Assembly: GCA_029098225.1 (NCBI GenBank)
Contig: JAQXNX010000010.1
Location: 310,001-374,000, forward strand
DNA: 64,000 bases
Direction of reading: 5' to 3'
Source of the DNA: Spirochaetales bacterium
Lineage (GTDB): Bacteria; Spirochaetota; Spirochaetia; Treponematales; Treponemataceae
Both the position numbers and the translations under genes were made by a program. A model generated the notes under the pieces. It was not told where the DNA came from, searched no databases, and was given only the letters and a program-made list of their open reading frames with translations. Positions 17,790 through 25,857 of this stretch are shown here, piece after piece. Each line of letters starts with the position of its first letter. Positions within the stretch are counted from its first letter, which is position 1.

Positions 17790-17916
17790 CCCTTGATTTT
17801 TCAAGATAGCTGAATTATACTTCACATATAAGTGTAAGAAAATTATTATTTTTACTTATTTTAATAACTATTTAACACAATGATTGTAATTTTGTTATTA
17901 TTTCAGGAGAAGCAAT

Positions 17917-18876
17917 ATGCCGGAAACAATGCAGAAACCTGTAAAAGGTATTATCTTAAAACGAAGCGACGGTTCAGAAGTTGTAAATTATAATATAGAA
18001 GGTTTTCCCGCTTATATTCACCAGGGCTACGTGTATCCCGGTTGTACCTGGGAGCGGGTTCCCCACTATCATGATGATATTGAAATTGTTTCTGTTTATT
18101 CAGGTACAATGTCCTATTCAGTTGACGGCATAAACATCAGCTTAAAAAGAGGCGATACACTTTTTGTAAATGCAGACAGGATACACTATTCTATTTCAGG
18201 TGAAAATCGAAGCACCCTTTATTACCTTGCTGTAATGCACCCGGGAATTATTTCTTCCACGCTTGCAGTTGAGACCAAGGCCATTAAGCCAATCATCTCA
18301 GACCGCAGCGTTCCCTTCATTCATTTTAAAGCAGAAGATTTTGACGGCCCTGCAATTCAAAAGCTTATGAAAGCCCTCTGTAAGGAAGAAGAGACAGGCA
18401 ACGAATTTATGATAACAAAATATTTTTTCGAAATCTGGGAAATCATAATGCACCGCTTTACCGATGCATATCGACTTCACGTTGGCCACATTGAAGACAG
18501 CGATTCTCATAACTCCAAACTTAAGACCATGATGTTCTACATAGACCAGCACTATAATGAGCAGATTACCCTCAAAGACATTGCACAGGCCGGTGCCGTA
18601 AGCCAAAGCCTCTGCAATCAGATTTTTAACAAACTCACGGAAAAGTCTCCGATAGAATATCTCATGCACTACCGCTGCCGTAAAGTTACAGACCTGCTTC
18701 TTGCAGGAGATATGAGCATGAGCCAAATTGCAGAAATCACAGGTTTTTCCGGCGCCAGTTACATGGCAGAAACCTTTAAGAAGTTCTATAAAATGTCACC
18801 AAGAGATTTTAAGAAAATGAGAGCACAGAATAAGGAGACAGACGTCTTAAAAAACTTCTCGCAATGTGATTCGTGA
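17917..18876 (+). CDS. AraC-family transcriptional regulator
   Basis: 319 aa. An N-terminal cupin ligand domain (about 35-110, 'HYHDDIEIVSVYSG', 'KRGDTLFVNADRIHY') is followed by two C-terminal helix-turn-helix units (about 205-305, 'ITLKDIAQAGAVSQSLCNQIF' and 'MSQIAEITGFSGASYMAETFKKF', ending 'SPRDFKKMR'). Such proteins usually sense sugars or related small molecules. AGGAG lies 8 nt before the ATG, and TTTTGTTATTAT just upstream is the likely -10 region. It is divergent from the exporter operon, a possible target. Confidence 0.9.
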   Translation: MPETMQKPVKGIILKRSDGSEVVNYNIEGFPAYIHQGYVYPGCTWERVPHYHDDIEIVSVYSGTMSYSVDGINISLKRGDTLFVNADRIHYSISGENRSTLYYLAVMHPGIISSTLAVETKAIKPIISDRSVPFIHFKAEDFDGPAIQKLMKALCKEEETGNEFMITKYFFEIWEIIMHRFTDAYRLHVGHIEDSDSHNSKLKTMMFYIDQHYNEQITLKDIAQAGAVSQSLCNQIFNKLTEKSPIEYLMHYRCRKVTDLLLAGDMSMSQIAEITGFSGASYMAETFKKFYKMSPRDFKKMRAQNKETDVLKNFSQCDS

Positions 18877-18910
18877 GGAGGCAGTTGTCATTATGTGACG
18901 AAGCCCTCCC

Positions 18911-18940
18911 GTCATTGCGAGCAAACGTTTTGTCATTGCG
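18911..18940. repeat. Short direct repeat GTCATTGCG
   Basis: GTCATTGCG occurs at 18911-18919 and 18932-18940, and a variant GTCATTATGTGACG lies just before it. With 'GCGTAAGC' the second copy forms a small hairpin. It fills the spacer between the AraC gene and the convergent nudC gene and may act as a bidirectional stop for transcription. Confidence 0.4.
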
Positions 18941-18955
18941 TAAGCAATCCATCAA

Positions 18956-19807
18956 TCAAATTCCACCAGTCTTAAACAATTTCATCATCTCATTCGTAAG
19001 ACTGTAATCATTGGGCTGCAATTCCACTGCGTCGCGGCTAACCCACTCGGCATACTTCAACTCGCTCTCATCCATTCTGATAGTTTCGTCGCCATCAACC
19101 TCGCAGAAAAATCCCGCAAGAAGATCCTGAGCCAGAGCCCAGGGCTGAGATTTATAGTAACGGATATTTTTAACTTTAAGGCCAACTTCTTCCATAACCT
19201 CTCGTTCAACAGTCTGCTCAAGAGTTTCACCGAACTCAGTAAAACCCGCAACCAGAGCTGAATGCGCATAACCGGTTCGGTATTTTGTAATTAGGATTTT
19301 ATCCTTCTTCTGATTTAAGATTCCAATAATTACAGCAGGATTTATTCTCGGGTAGATTTTTGATTTACAAGCTGGGCAGTAAAGAGCACGTTCAACAGTA
19401 TCGTGAACCAGAGGATTTCCGCAATGTCCGCAGAATTTATTGTCATCATACCATTTCCAAAGGTGATAGGCAGAAAAGGCTGCAAAGAGAGATGTTTTTG
19501 CTTCAGGCGAAAGAGGCAAATCGCGAAGCTGGCGGAGTGTATAAAAAGAAAAATCCGAAAGATCTGCTGGGACTTCCACATTTTCTGACAGCAGAAAATA
19601 TTTTTGATTATCAATAGAAAAAAGATAAGTTGCAGTAAGAGGCTGTCCTGAAAAATCTCCACAGGTCGGAAAGTTCAGCGACTGAGCCTCATGATTATAG
19701 AGGGCCAGAACCTTGCCTTCAGAAAATAAAAATGCAGAATCCGAAGCACAAGGCTTTTGCTCTTCATAATGATTATAAAACTTAGCCGGAAAAATATCTT
19801 GAATCAT
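18956..19807 (-). CDS. nudC: NADH pyrophosphatase (NudC-type Nudix hydrolase)
   Basis: 283 aa. A zinc ribbon ('CGHCGNPL' and 'YCPACKSKIYPR', about residues 120-145) precedes the Nudix box 'GFTEFGETLEQTVEREVMEE' (about 190-215), and the NudC-specific 'SQPWALAQDLLAGF' follows, close to the SQPWPFPxS motif. NudC cleaves NAD(H) to NMN(H) and AMP and removes NAD caps from RNA in other bacteria. No Shine-Dalgarno is visible; a TATAAT (19815-19820) ends 7 nt before the ATG, so the message may be leaderless. Confidence 0.92.
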   Translation of the reverse strand: MIQDIFPAKFYNHYEEQKPCASDSAFLFSEGKVLALYNHEAQSLNFPTCGDFSGQPLTATYLFSIDNQKYFLLSENVEVPADLSDFSFYTLRQLRDLPLSPEAKTSLFAAFSAYHLWKWYDDNKFCGHCGNPLVHDTVERALYCPACKSKIYPRINPAVIIGILNQKKDKILITKYRTGYAHSALVAGFTEFGETLEQTVEREVMEEVGLKVKNIRYYKSQPWALAQDLLAGFFCEVDGDETIRMDESELKYAEWVSRDAVELQPNDYSLTNEMMKLFKTGGI

Positions 19808-19858
19808 TGCATTAATTATATCAAATGAGGAATCTCAAAACAATCAGACTATTTCAAC

Positions 19859-20084
19859 TGCCAGGGATTCCACATTATAAACATAAATCCCAAAATTTTG
19901 GCTCCCAGTCACGGCTGCGTGATTCAAAACCGCGCAATAATGCGCTACACGCTTTTTGTGGTATAGAAACTATTACACCTGCCGCTTGCGCGGCAGCCAC
20001 AAAAAGAGTGTTTTTGAACCACGCCCCGCTCCTTCGCGCCAACATTACGGAAATCGTTTATAATGCGGAAGCCCTGGTTCAACT
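19859..20084. mobile_element. MITE-like element 2: long imperfect palindrome with 12-bp flanking direct repeats
   Basis: Ends are a 22-bp inverted repeat (19861-19882 and 20055-20076, about 20 of 22 paired, reading CCAGGG.TTCC.CATTATAAAC). The inner arms are also inverted copies of each other (GTTTTTGAACCACGCC against the complement of CGTGATTCAAAAC; CCACAAAAAG against CTTTTTGTGG), so the whole can fold into one long hairpin. GACTATTTCAAC occurs on both sides (19847-19858 and 20085-20096), as expected of a target-site duplication. The right copy covers the tetR stop codon. No transposase is present. Confidence 0.6.
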
Positions 20085-20086
20085 GA

Positions 20087-20665
20087 CTATTTCAACAGCT
20101 TTGAAATCTCATCCTTCCACTTGCGGCTCCATTTAACATTCTGCATAAAGATAATGGAAGTAATGCCCTGAACCGAAGCCCAGATGCGGATTATCTCGAG
20201 CTCTTTTTCGTAATCAGAAAACTCCGGCTTTTTTTGTTCAAAATAAATGCTGCACAAATCTTTGAGGATTTTGAAAGGCTTAAAATCTTTTTCACCGGAA
20301 CTTTTAAAATCAAGATTTGCATGAATATAGCCGCGTGAAAAAAGAAAAGTAAAATATTCCGGGTTTTCAATAAAGAAAGTAATGTAGGCATTTCCAAGCG
20401 TAATGATTTTTTTCTCTATATCATTTTCGCAGGAGGCAACAGCAGCTTCAAGGTATTTTGTAAAAGCTTCTTCTACATATTCCTTGATGGCGTTAATCAT
20501 TTCTTCCTTATTTTTAAAATGTGCATAAGGAGCCGCCATACTAACGCCGCATCTTTCTGCCAGCTTTCGCATGGATAAGGATTCTTCACCCGAGCTGTTA
20601 ATCATTTTGATACTCTCCTCTATAAGAGCATTTCTCAAATCTCCATGATGATATTTATCTGACAT
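20087..20665 (-). CDS. TetR-family transcriptional repressor
   Basis: 192 aa from the ATG at 20665. The N-terminal helix-turn-helix reads 'LRNALIEESIKMINSSGEESLSMRKLAERCGV' in outline, ending in 'APYAHFKNKEEMI', typical of TetR; the C-terminal ligand domain is unassigned. Its ATG lies within the last codons of the hydrolase gene (11-nt overlap), so it is translated with it. It very likely represses its own operon through the two palindromes at 22561-22621. A MITE-like insertion abuts its stop codon. Confidence 0.88.
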   Translation of the reverse strand: MSDKYHHGDLRNALIEESIKMINSSGEESLSMRKLAERCGVSMAAPYAHFKNKEEMINAIKEYVEEAFTKYLEAAVASCENDIEKKIITLGNAYITFFIENPEYFTFLFSRGYIHANLDFKSSGEKDFKPFKILKDLCSIYFEQKKPEFSDYEKELEIIRIWASVQGITSIIFMQNVKWSRKWKDEISKLLK

Positions 20666-21749
20666 GTTCCAGCATTGCCTCAATTACAAGTTCATTTTCT
20701 TCCCATAGTGGAGAATGGGCTGAATTATAAAAAGTATAAAATTTTTTCTCAGGCGCTTCAAGTTTTTCAAGCAGTTCTTTTGAGAGAGTAATCGGAGTTG
20801 TGTAATCATAATAGCCGCTGAAAAAATACACTGGAATCAAAGCAGGCTTATCTGCATCCTGTTCTGTATTGTATTTTCTGTAGGCACTTTTTGAAAGAAG
20901 CTTTTTCCCTTTCCAGTAATTGATTTTCTCCTGATTTGTATAACACTTTGCAGAAAGCTGCTTAAAGAAAATATCCTTTGCATCCGATCTCATTTCGCGG
21001 GTTGTCGCACAGCCTGCCATAAGGAGAACCTGTTCAAGATCCCGGCCGATTGTCTCAGGCTTTTTGATTGTGATTTTTTCATTTCCGGAATCGCCGGAAA
21101 CAGAAACCAGCTTGTTCAGTTTCTTAAGTCCCTTCATGTTGCCTGCTTTCTCAAACTCTTCCTTCAAAAAATTATAAGCCGCACACATTCTGGCTTCGTC
21201 ATCACCATAAACCTGCCCCATTCCAAAGTAGCAGTAAAAATCATCTGAATCAGTTTGCGCAAGATGGAGCCCAAGATTACTGCCGCTTGAATGTGCCATC
21301 AGATAGATTTTTTCCTTGTTATATTTTTCCTTGAGATAATTTGCGATAGCCCGGGCATCCTCGCTAAGGCGCTCAAGGGTGATTTCTTCGGCTTTGATGT
21401 TCTTGTTGTAAGAAAGTCCTTCTCCAATATAATCCCAGTAGCAGACTGTAAAATGCTCTGCAAGTTTATTTGGATACTGCCTGTCATACACTTCATTGAG
21501 CCAGACCTCGGGAACACCAGGACCTCCGGAAATAAAAAGCAGAACAGGATTATCTTCATTTGTAGAAGTAATAAAAATTCCATTCAGAGCCCCGTTGATT
21601 TCAACGCCAAGCTTTCTTGTATTTTCGAGACCCTTAGCTTTTTCGTCTGTTCCGATCTTAAGAGTCGCACAGCCCGTCATATTCATTACCCCAAGAAAAA
21701 TTAATATGCTGATTATTATTGTACTATGATTTTTTCGTGTCTTCATCAT
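20655..21749 (-). CDS. Alpha/beta-hydrolase lipoprotein (S33 proline-iminopeptidase-like)
   Basis: About 364 aa. AGAGGAAG precedes two tandem ATGs (21749 and 21746), either of which may serve. A lipoprotein signal peptide ends with lipobox 'MTGC' (Cys27). The fold shows the oxyanion loop 'FISGGPGVPEV', nucleophile elbow 'MAHSSGSN', the acid region 'GYYDYTTP' and the catalytic-histidine region 'YNSAHSPLWE'. This pattern suits S33 aminopeptidase-like or esterase enzymes. It is probably anchored to the cell envelope. Second gene of the TetR-controlled operon. Confidence 0.8.
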   Translation of the reverse strand: MMKTRKNHSTIIISILIFLGVMNMTGCATLKIGTDEKAKGLENTRKLGVEINGALNGIFITSTNEDNPVLLFISGGPGVPEVWLNEVYDRQYPNKLAEHFTVCYWDYIGEGLSYNKNIKAEEITLERLSEDARAIANYLKEKYNKEKIYLMAHSSGSNLGLHLAQTDSDDFYCYFGMGQVYGDDEARMCAAYNFLKEEFEKAGNMKGLKKLNKLVSVSGDSGNEKITIKKPETIGRDLEQVLLMAGCATTREMRSDAKDIFFKQLSAKCYTNQEKINYWKGKKLLSKSAYRKYNTEQDADKPALIPVYFFSGYYDYTTPITLSKELLEKLEAPEKKFYTFYNSAHSPLWEENELVIEAMLEHVR

Positions 21750-21851
21750 CTTCCTCTCTGTCACCACGAATTTGATTCGGGGTCTCTTCCTTAAAACTTA
21801 TACATTGCCTGAATTGTCGCAAAAAATCCGCCGTCATAATCTTTAGTGATT

Positions 21852-22523
21852 TTACCCTCCTTCCCGCGGAAAGTCTGTCTTCCGCCAGAGGAACATACTC
21901 TCCGGGAAAAGTGTAATAATCGCATCCAGCATACCAATCCATTCCGCTTCTGCATCTATAATCTGATTCTTATAAGAAAAATGAATCATAGGAAGTGGAA
22001 CAATAAAAATATCAAGTCCACCAAGAACAATTCCTGTATCTGTTGCCGCAAGTCCGCCACCAATATCCAGCTGAGTTGAATTGCTGTCGATTATTTTGCG
22101 GGCATAAAAACAAAGCCCTTCAAAGTTTTTATAGCTTTCAAAAGGCTTTGAGCCCCGGTCGTCAACTTTCAAAAGAAATGTATTTTTGCCGGCTACAAGC
22201 TTGCCAAAAGCCCCCAGTTTATGAAAATGCTTTTCACCCATTATAGAATAATCATTTGAAAAAAAGTCCTGTCCATAAGAAAGACTGCCCGCAATTACAT
22301 CAGGACCGCCGGAAACAGAATTCTCACTTTTAGAAAATTTAAAACCTAGGATACCAGTCGGGCTGTAAAGATAACTATTCTTTTCCAGCTGAAGCATTCC
22401 AAAATCAAGCTGAGGTATAATATTAAAAGTAAAGTCTTTTTTTGATTTTTCTTGAGCCGACAAATTGAACTGAATAATTACAGAGCAAGCAGCCATCAGA
22501 CATAATTTACGTAAAATCCGCAT
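21852..22523 (-). CDS. Exported outer-membrane-type protein, apparently frameshifted near its C-terminus
   Basis: 223 aa as read. A signal peptide ('LCLMAACSVIIQFNLSAQ') precedes alternating beta-strand-like sequence ('FTFNIIPQLDFGMLQLE', 'LDIGGGLAATDTGIVLGG'), which suits a beta-barrel. The frame stops at 21852. A different frame continues from about 21870 as 'FRGKEGKITKDYDGGFFA' and ends 'QAMYKF' at 21791, with the C-terminal aromatic residue expected of outer-membrane barrels. One extra base in the AAA/TTT run at 21870-21872 would explain this. First gene of the tetR operon. Function unknown. Confidence 0.65.
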   Translation of the reverse strand: MRILRKLCLMAACSVIIQFNLSAQEKSKKDFTFNIIPQLDFGMLQLEKNSYLYSPTGILGFKFSKSENSVSGGPDVIAGSLSYGQDFFSNDYSIMGEKHFHKLGAFGKLVAGKNTFLLKVDDRGSKPFESYKNFEGLCFYARKIIDSNSTQLDIGGGLAATDTGIVLGGLDIFIVPLPMIHFSYKNQIIDAEAEWIGMLDAIITLFPESMFLWRKTDFPREGG

Positions 22524-22560
22524 GATAGAGATGAATCTCCTGAAAAAGGTTATATTAAAT

Positions 22561-22621
22561 AACTTAACGACGTTAAGTTATAAGCGTGAATATACTTTAT
22601 AATCTTAACGCTGTCAAGATT
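22561..22621 (-). promoter_or_regulatory. Promoter with two TetR-type palindromic operators
   Basis: On the minus strand TTGACA (complement of 22612-22617) and TATATT (complement of 22589-22594) are 17 nt apart, a near-consensus promoter. AATCTTAAC/GTCAAGATT (22601-22621) covers the -35 box. AACTTAACG-A-CGTTAAGTT (22561-22579) is a perfect 19-bp palindrome just downstream of the start. Both share CTTAACG or CTTGAC half-sites, so one repressor, most likely the TetR protein of this operon, should bind both. Confidence 0.75.
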
Positions 22622-22743
22622 ATTTAAAAAAAAATTCTTTTTATTTTCTATTTTTTTGTTATTATCTTATAAGAGAAAGTTGAAAATGAGATAAAGGAAT
22701 TTCCTGTTCAACGTTATTACGCAGGGAGTACCAGGAGGAATTC

Positions 22744-23760
22744 ATGAAAATTGCATTTTTTGATACACATTCTTACGATAAGATTTCTTTTACAAAAGCA
22801 AATGAAGGCGGATCAGAAGGTCAGCATCTTTACAATTATGAGATAGATTTTCGGGATTATAAGCTGAATGAAAATACAGCAACTACAGCAGCAGGTTTTG
22901 ATGCAGTATGTGTTTTTGTAAACGATGTTGTAAATGCTGAAGTTATTTCTGAACTTAAGCGTGTAGGCGTAAAACTTATTGCATTGCGTTGTGCTGGTTT
23001 TAATAATGTTGATTTGCAGGCCGCAGCGGCGGCTGGAATAAAAGTTGTGAGAGTTCCGGCATATTCGCCATACGCAGTTGCAGAACATGGAGCGGCCTTG
23101 CTTATGTCTCTTACCCGACATATTCCACAGGCTTATCTTCGTACAAAAACAGCTAATTTTAATATAGAAGGACTCACCGGTCGCGACCTTCATGGATTAA
23201 CTGCAGGAATTCTTGGAACAGGAAAAATTGGTCAGATAATGGCTGGAATTCTCAAAGGCTTTGGAATGAAAATTATTGCATATGATCCTTTTCCGAATGA
23301 AAAATGGGCTGCAGAAATTGGTGCGCAGTATGTGAGCAAAGAAGAAATCTTCCGACAGAGTGATGTTTTGAGTTTGCACTGTCCGCTTAATGAAGAAACA
23401 AAGCATATTGTAAATCATGATACAATGAAAATGATGAAGCATGATGCAGTTATTATAAATACTGGTCGTGGTGCACTCATAGATTCAAAGGCATTGGTGC
23501 ATGCTCTCAAACATGGATACATTGGTGGAATAGGTATGGACGTTTACGAAGAAGAAAGCAAATACTTCTTTAGTGACTGGTCAACAGATATAATGACAGA
23601 CGATACTTTAGCACGCCTGCTTACTTTCCCTAATGTAATTATTACAGCACATCAGGCATTTCTTACAACCAATGCACTCAAAAATCTTGCAGATACCACT
23701 CTGGAAAATATAAGGGCATTTGGTGCTGGTGAAGAGCTTGTAAATGAAGTGAAAGGGTAG
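22744..23760 (+). CDS. ldhA: D-lactate dehydrogenase (2-hydroxyacid dehydrogenase family)
   Basis: 338 aa, normal length. It reduces pyruvate to D-lactate with NADH in fermentation. The NAD-binding fold has 'GILGTGKIGQIMAGILKGFG' and then 'AYDPF'. Catalytic residues lie in 'LRCAGFNNVD' (Arg-type site), 'NTGRGALID', and 'HQAFLT' (His). The motif 'SPYAVAEHGAALLM' is typical of the D-LDH branch over other hydroxyacid dehydrogenases. AGGAGG lies 7 nt before the ATG. The leader from the TTTTGTTATTAT box is about 75 nt long. Confidence 0.93.
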   Translation: MKIAFFDTHSYDKISFTKANEGGSEGQHLYNYEIDFRDYKLNENTATTAAGFDAVCVFVNDVVNAEVISELKRVGVKLIALRCAGFNNVDLQAAAAAGIKVVRVPAYSPYAVAEHGAALLMSLTRHIPQAYLRTKTANFNIEGLTGRDLHGLTAGILGTGKIGQIMAGILKGFGMKIIAYDPFPNEKWAAEIGAQYVSKEEIFRQSDVLSLHCPLNEETKHIVNHDTMKMMKHDAVIINTGRGALIDSKALVHALKHGYIGGIGMDVYEEESKYFFSDWSTDIMTDDTLARLLTFPNVIITAHQAFLTTNALKNLADTTLENIRAFGAGEELVNEVKG

Positions 23761-23920
23761 GCCTTTTTGAATTAATATAGAGATTTTTACCATTATTACG
23801 TTGAGTCAAGGCACGCTTTCGATTAAAGCGTTGACTTCTCCGTTTTGAGGGTTTGAAAAAAACACTCAATAAGAAAAATCCCCGCTATTATTGTTGTGAA
23901 ATTATCTGGATAATTATAGT

Positions 23921-25081
23921 ATGAAGACTTTATTCGAAACTTACAAAGATTATTTTAGACTCGGTGCCGCAATCAGCGGAATCATTTTGATGAATGATGA
24001 AGAAAGAGCCGGACTGTACAATTTTATGAAAGCCCGCTATGAAGAATTTAAAAAGAACTTCAAGCCAACACCGGAATTCCCTGAGTTCAAATTTCCCGAA
24101 CCCAAACCTTTCCCAAAAGGCGACATGCCGGACAAAGAACTCGCAGCCAGCCAGTTTAATCTTGTAGTCGCCGAAAACGAATGCAAAATGGGCTCAATTT
24201 ACCACAAAGGCCCGGACGGCAAGCCTTTTTTTGATTTTGCCGCCGCAGACCGCCTGCGTGATTTTGCAAAGAAAAACGGCCAGGACATGCGCTGGCACAC
24301 CCTGGTCTGGCATAATCAGTCACCGGACTGGATTTTCAAAAATGCAGACGGAAGCAAGGTCAGCCGCGAAGTGCTCGAAGAACGCCTTAAGAATTACATT
24401 TTCACAGTAGGCGAACGCTACCGCGACGACATCTGCTCAGTAGACGTTGTAAACGAATGTATTTCCGACAAAAACTTTATTCTCCGCGACGGTGCCGACC
24501 GCTCTCAGTGGTTCGACATTCTTGGCCCGGACTATGTAGACAAAGCCTTTTTCTGGGCAAAAGAAGCCTTTCCAAAATCAAGCCTGGTAATCAACGACTA
24601 TAATCTGGAGATGGTTCCCGGTAAGCGCGAAGGAATGTACAAGCTGCTAAAGGGCATGCTTGAACGCGGAATTCCAGTAGATACAGTAGGACTCCAGATG
24701 CACATCAACATCGAATACCCGCCGGTAAGCGAAATCGAAAAAACAATCGAGCTTTACGGCAGCCTCGGCCTCAAGGTAATCGTAACCGAAATGGAAATTT
24801 CCATGTACGCAGACCGCGAGCAAGACAAGGGTATTTTTGAGCCTCGCAAAGAATACACCCCGGAACTTTTTGCAAAACAGGCCGACCGCTATGCCGAAAT
24901 CTTTGAATGCTTCAAAAAAGAGGCCAAAGCCGGCATCCTCAAAGACGTAGTTCTCTGGGGCATCACCGACCGCATGAGCTGGAAAAACAACTTCCCGGTT
25001 CCAGGCCGCACCGACGCCCCTCTCCTCTTCGACGGAGACGGAAAACCAAAACCTGCCTTTTACAAACTCTGCGTAAAATAA
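23921..25081 (+). CDS. Intracellular GH10 endo-xylanase
   Basis: 386 aa. GH10 hallmarks are present: 'RWHTLVWHNQSPDW' in the glycone subsites, acid/base Glu179 in 'DVVNECI', and nucleophile Glu290 in 'IVTEMEIS', with 'LQMHINIEYP' between. There is no signal peptide; residues 1-20 are not of that type. It would therefore cleave imported xylo-oligosaccharides in the cytoplasm. A Pro/Phe-rich insertion (about 47-70) replaces part of the usual N-terminal barrel. Codons are strongly G/C-ending compared with ldhA upstream. No Shine-Dalgarno; GATAAT ends 6 nt before the ATG. Confidence 0.92.
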   Translation: MKTLFETYKDYFRLGAAISGIILMNDEERAGLYNFMKARYEEFKKNFKPTPEFPEFKFPEPKPFPKGDMPDKELAASQFNLVVAENECKMGSIYHKGPDGKPFFDFAAADRLRDFAKKNGQDMRWHTLVWHNQSPDWIFKNADGSKVSREVLEERLKNYIFTVGERYRDDICSVDVVNECISDKNFILRDGADRSQWFDILGPDYVDKAFFWAKEAFPKSSLVINDYNLEMVPGKREGMYKLLKGMLERGIPVDTVGLQMHINIEYPPVSEIEKTIELYGSLGLKVIVTEMEISMYADREQDKGIFEPRKEYTPELFAKQADRYAEIFECFKKEAKAGILKDVVLWGITDRMSWKNNFPVPGRTDAPLLFDGDGKPKPAFYKLCVK

Positions 25082-25131
25082 ACTTTAAAAACCCCGCCTT
25101 TCGCCATATAATAAAACCAAGAGGTAATTAT

Positions 25132-25551
25132 ATGGCAAACATAAAAGACGGTCTCAGTGCCGCAACAAAAGAATTAAGCGCATTCAAAAAGTTTATTTCA
25201 CGCGGAAACGTGATTGATATGGCAGTCGGCGTAATCATCGGCGGCGCCTTCGGAAAAATCGTAACAAGCCTTGTAAACGACATCATCATGCCGCTCATCG
25301 GCCTTGCTTTGGGAAAAATCGACTTCGCATCGCTCATGTTCAAAATCGGTGATGCAGAGATTAAATACGGTGCCTTCATTCAGACCATCGTGGACTTCCT
25401 GATCGTAGCATTCTGTATTTTCGTAGTAATTCAGATTTTTGAAAAGTTCAAAAAGAAGGAAGCAGAAAAACCGGAAGAACCACCTGCAATCGTAAAATCC
25501 GACGAAGTTATTCTCCTCGAAGAAATCCGCGATTTGCTGAAGAATAAATAA
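25132..25551 (+). CDS. mscL: Large-conductance mechanosensitive channel
   Basis: 139 aa, the usual size. 'RGNVIDMAVGVIIGGAFG' is the conserved pore-lining first helix; the second membrane helix is 'FLIVAFCIFVVIQIFEKF', and the C-terminus is a charged cytoplasmic helix ending 'EIRDLLKNK'. It opens under membrane tension to release solutes during osmotic down-shock. AGAGGT lies 7 nt before the ATG at 25132; a longer frame reaching into the xylanase gene is an overlap artefact. It follows the GH10 gene by 50 nt and shares its G/C-ending codon use. Confidence 0.95.
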   Translation: MANIKDGLSAATKELSAFKKFISRGNVIDMAVGVIIGGAFGKIVTSLVNDIIMPLIGLALGKIDFASLMFKIGDAEIKYGAFIQTIVDFLIVAFCIFVVIQIFEKFKKKEAEKPEEPPAIVKSDEVILLEEIRDLLKNK

Positions 25552-25559
25552 AATATTGA

Positions 25560-25640
25560 GGGGAGAAGTCTCTCCCCTAGGCCGCACCTTGTTGCGGCCT
25601 ACCCCTCTCTCCTAGGGGGACGCAGCACGCTGCTTACCCC
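25560..25640 (+). terminator. Cluster of strong hairpins after mscL
   Basis: GGGGAGA/TCTCCCC with a 4-nt loop (25560-25577) and AGGCCGCA/TGCGGCCT with a 6-nt loop (25579-25600) follow the mscL stop, then a third GCAGC/GCTGC stem near 25622-25634. No long T-run follows, so they may block 3' degradation as well as stop transcription. Confidence 0.55.
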
Positions 25641-25843
25641 CTAAAACCCCTTAAACAAACTGACATGCTTTGCAAGATCTTTAAATCCGTTTTTCTGATA
25701 AAATTTGTAAGCCGGTTTGTCTGAATCTGTCTGCAAAAATATTCCCGCAACTGCTTTTCATCGCTCCAGTCATCATTACAGGGGTCACAATTAAAAGCTG
25801 CCTTATAGAGCGATGCCATTTCATTCAGATATGAATGATCCAG
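25641..25843 (-). pseudogene. Relic of a GNAT acetyltransferase gene (internal deletion, frameshift)
   Basis: On the minus strand the first part reads 'YLNEMASLYKAAFNCDP' and 'WSDEKQLREYF', like the N-terminus of small GNAT enzymes. About 110 bp later, in another frame, the sequence reads 'LQTDSDKPAYKFYQKNGF' and 'KHVSLFKGF' then TAG at 25641, a standard GNAT C-terminus. The acetyl-CoA binding core is missing, so this is a dead gene with a deletion joining the two ends out of frame. Confidence 0.7.
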
Positions 25844-25857
25844 TATTATTTATTTTT

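Noticed and set aside
24907-25551. Longer start for mscL reaching into the GH10 gene
   Set aside because: The extra 75 residues are an out-of-frame reading of the xylanase 3' end; the ATG at 25132 has a good ribosome site and the standard MscL N-terminus.
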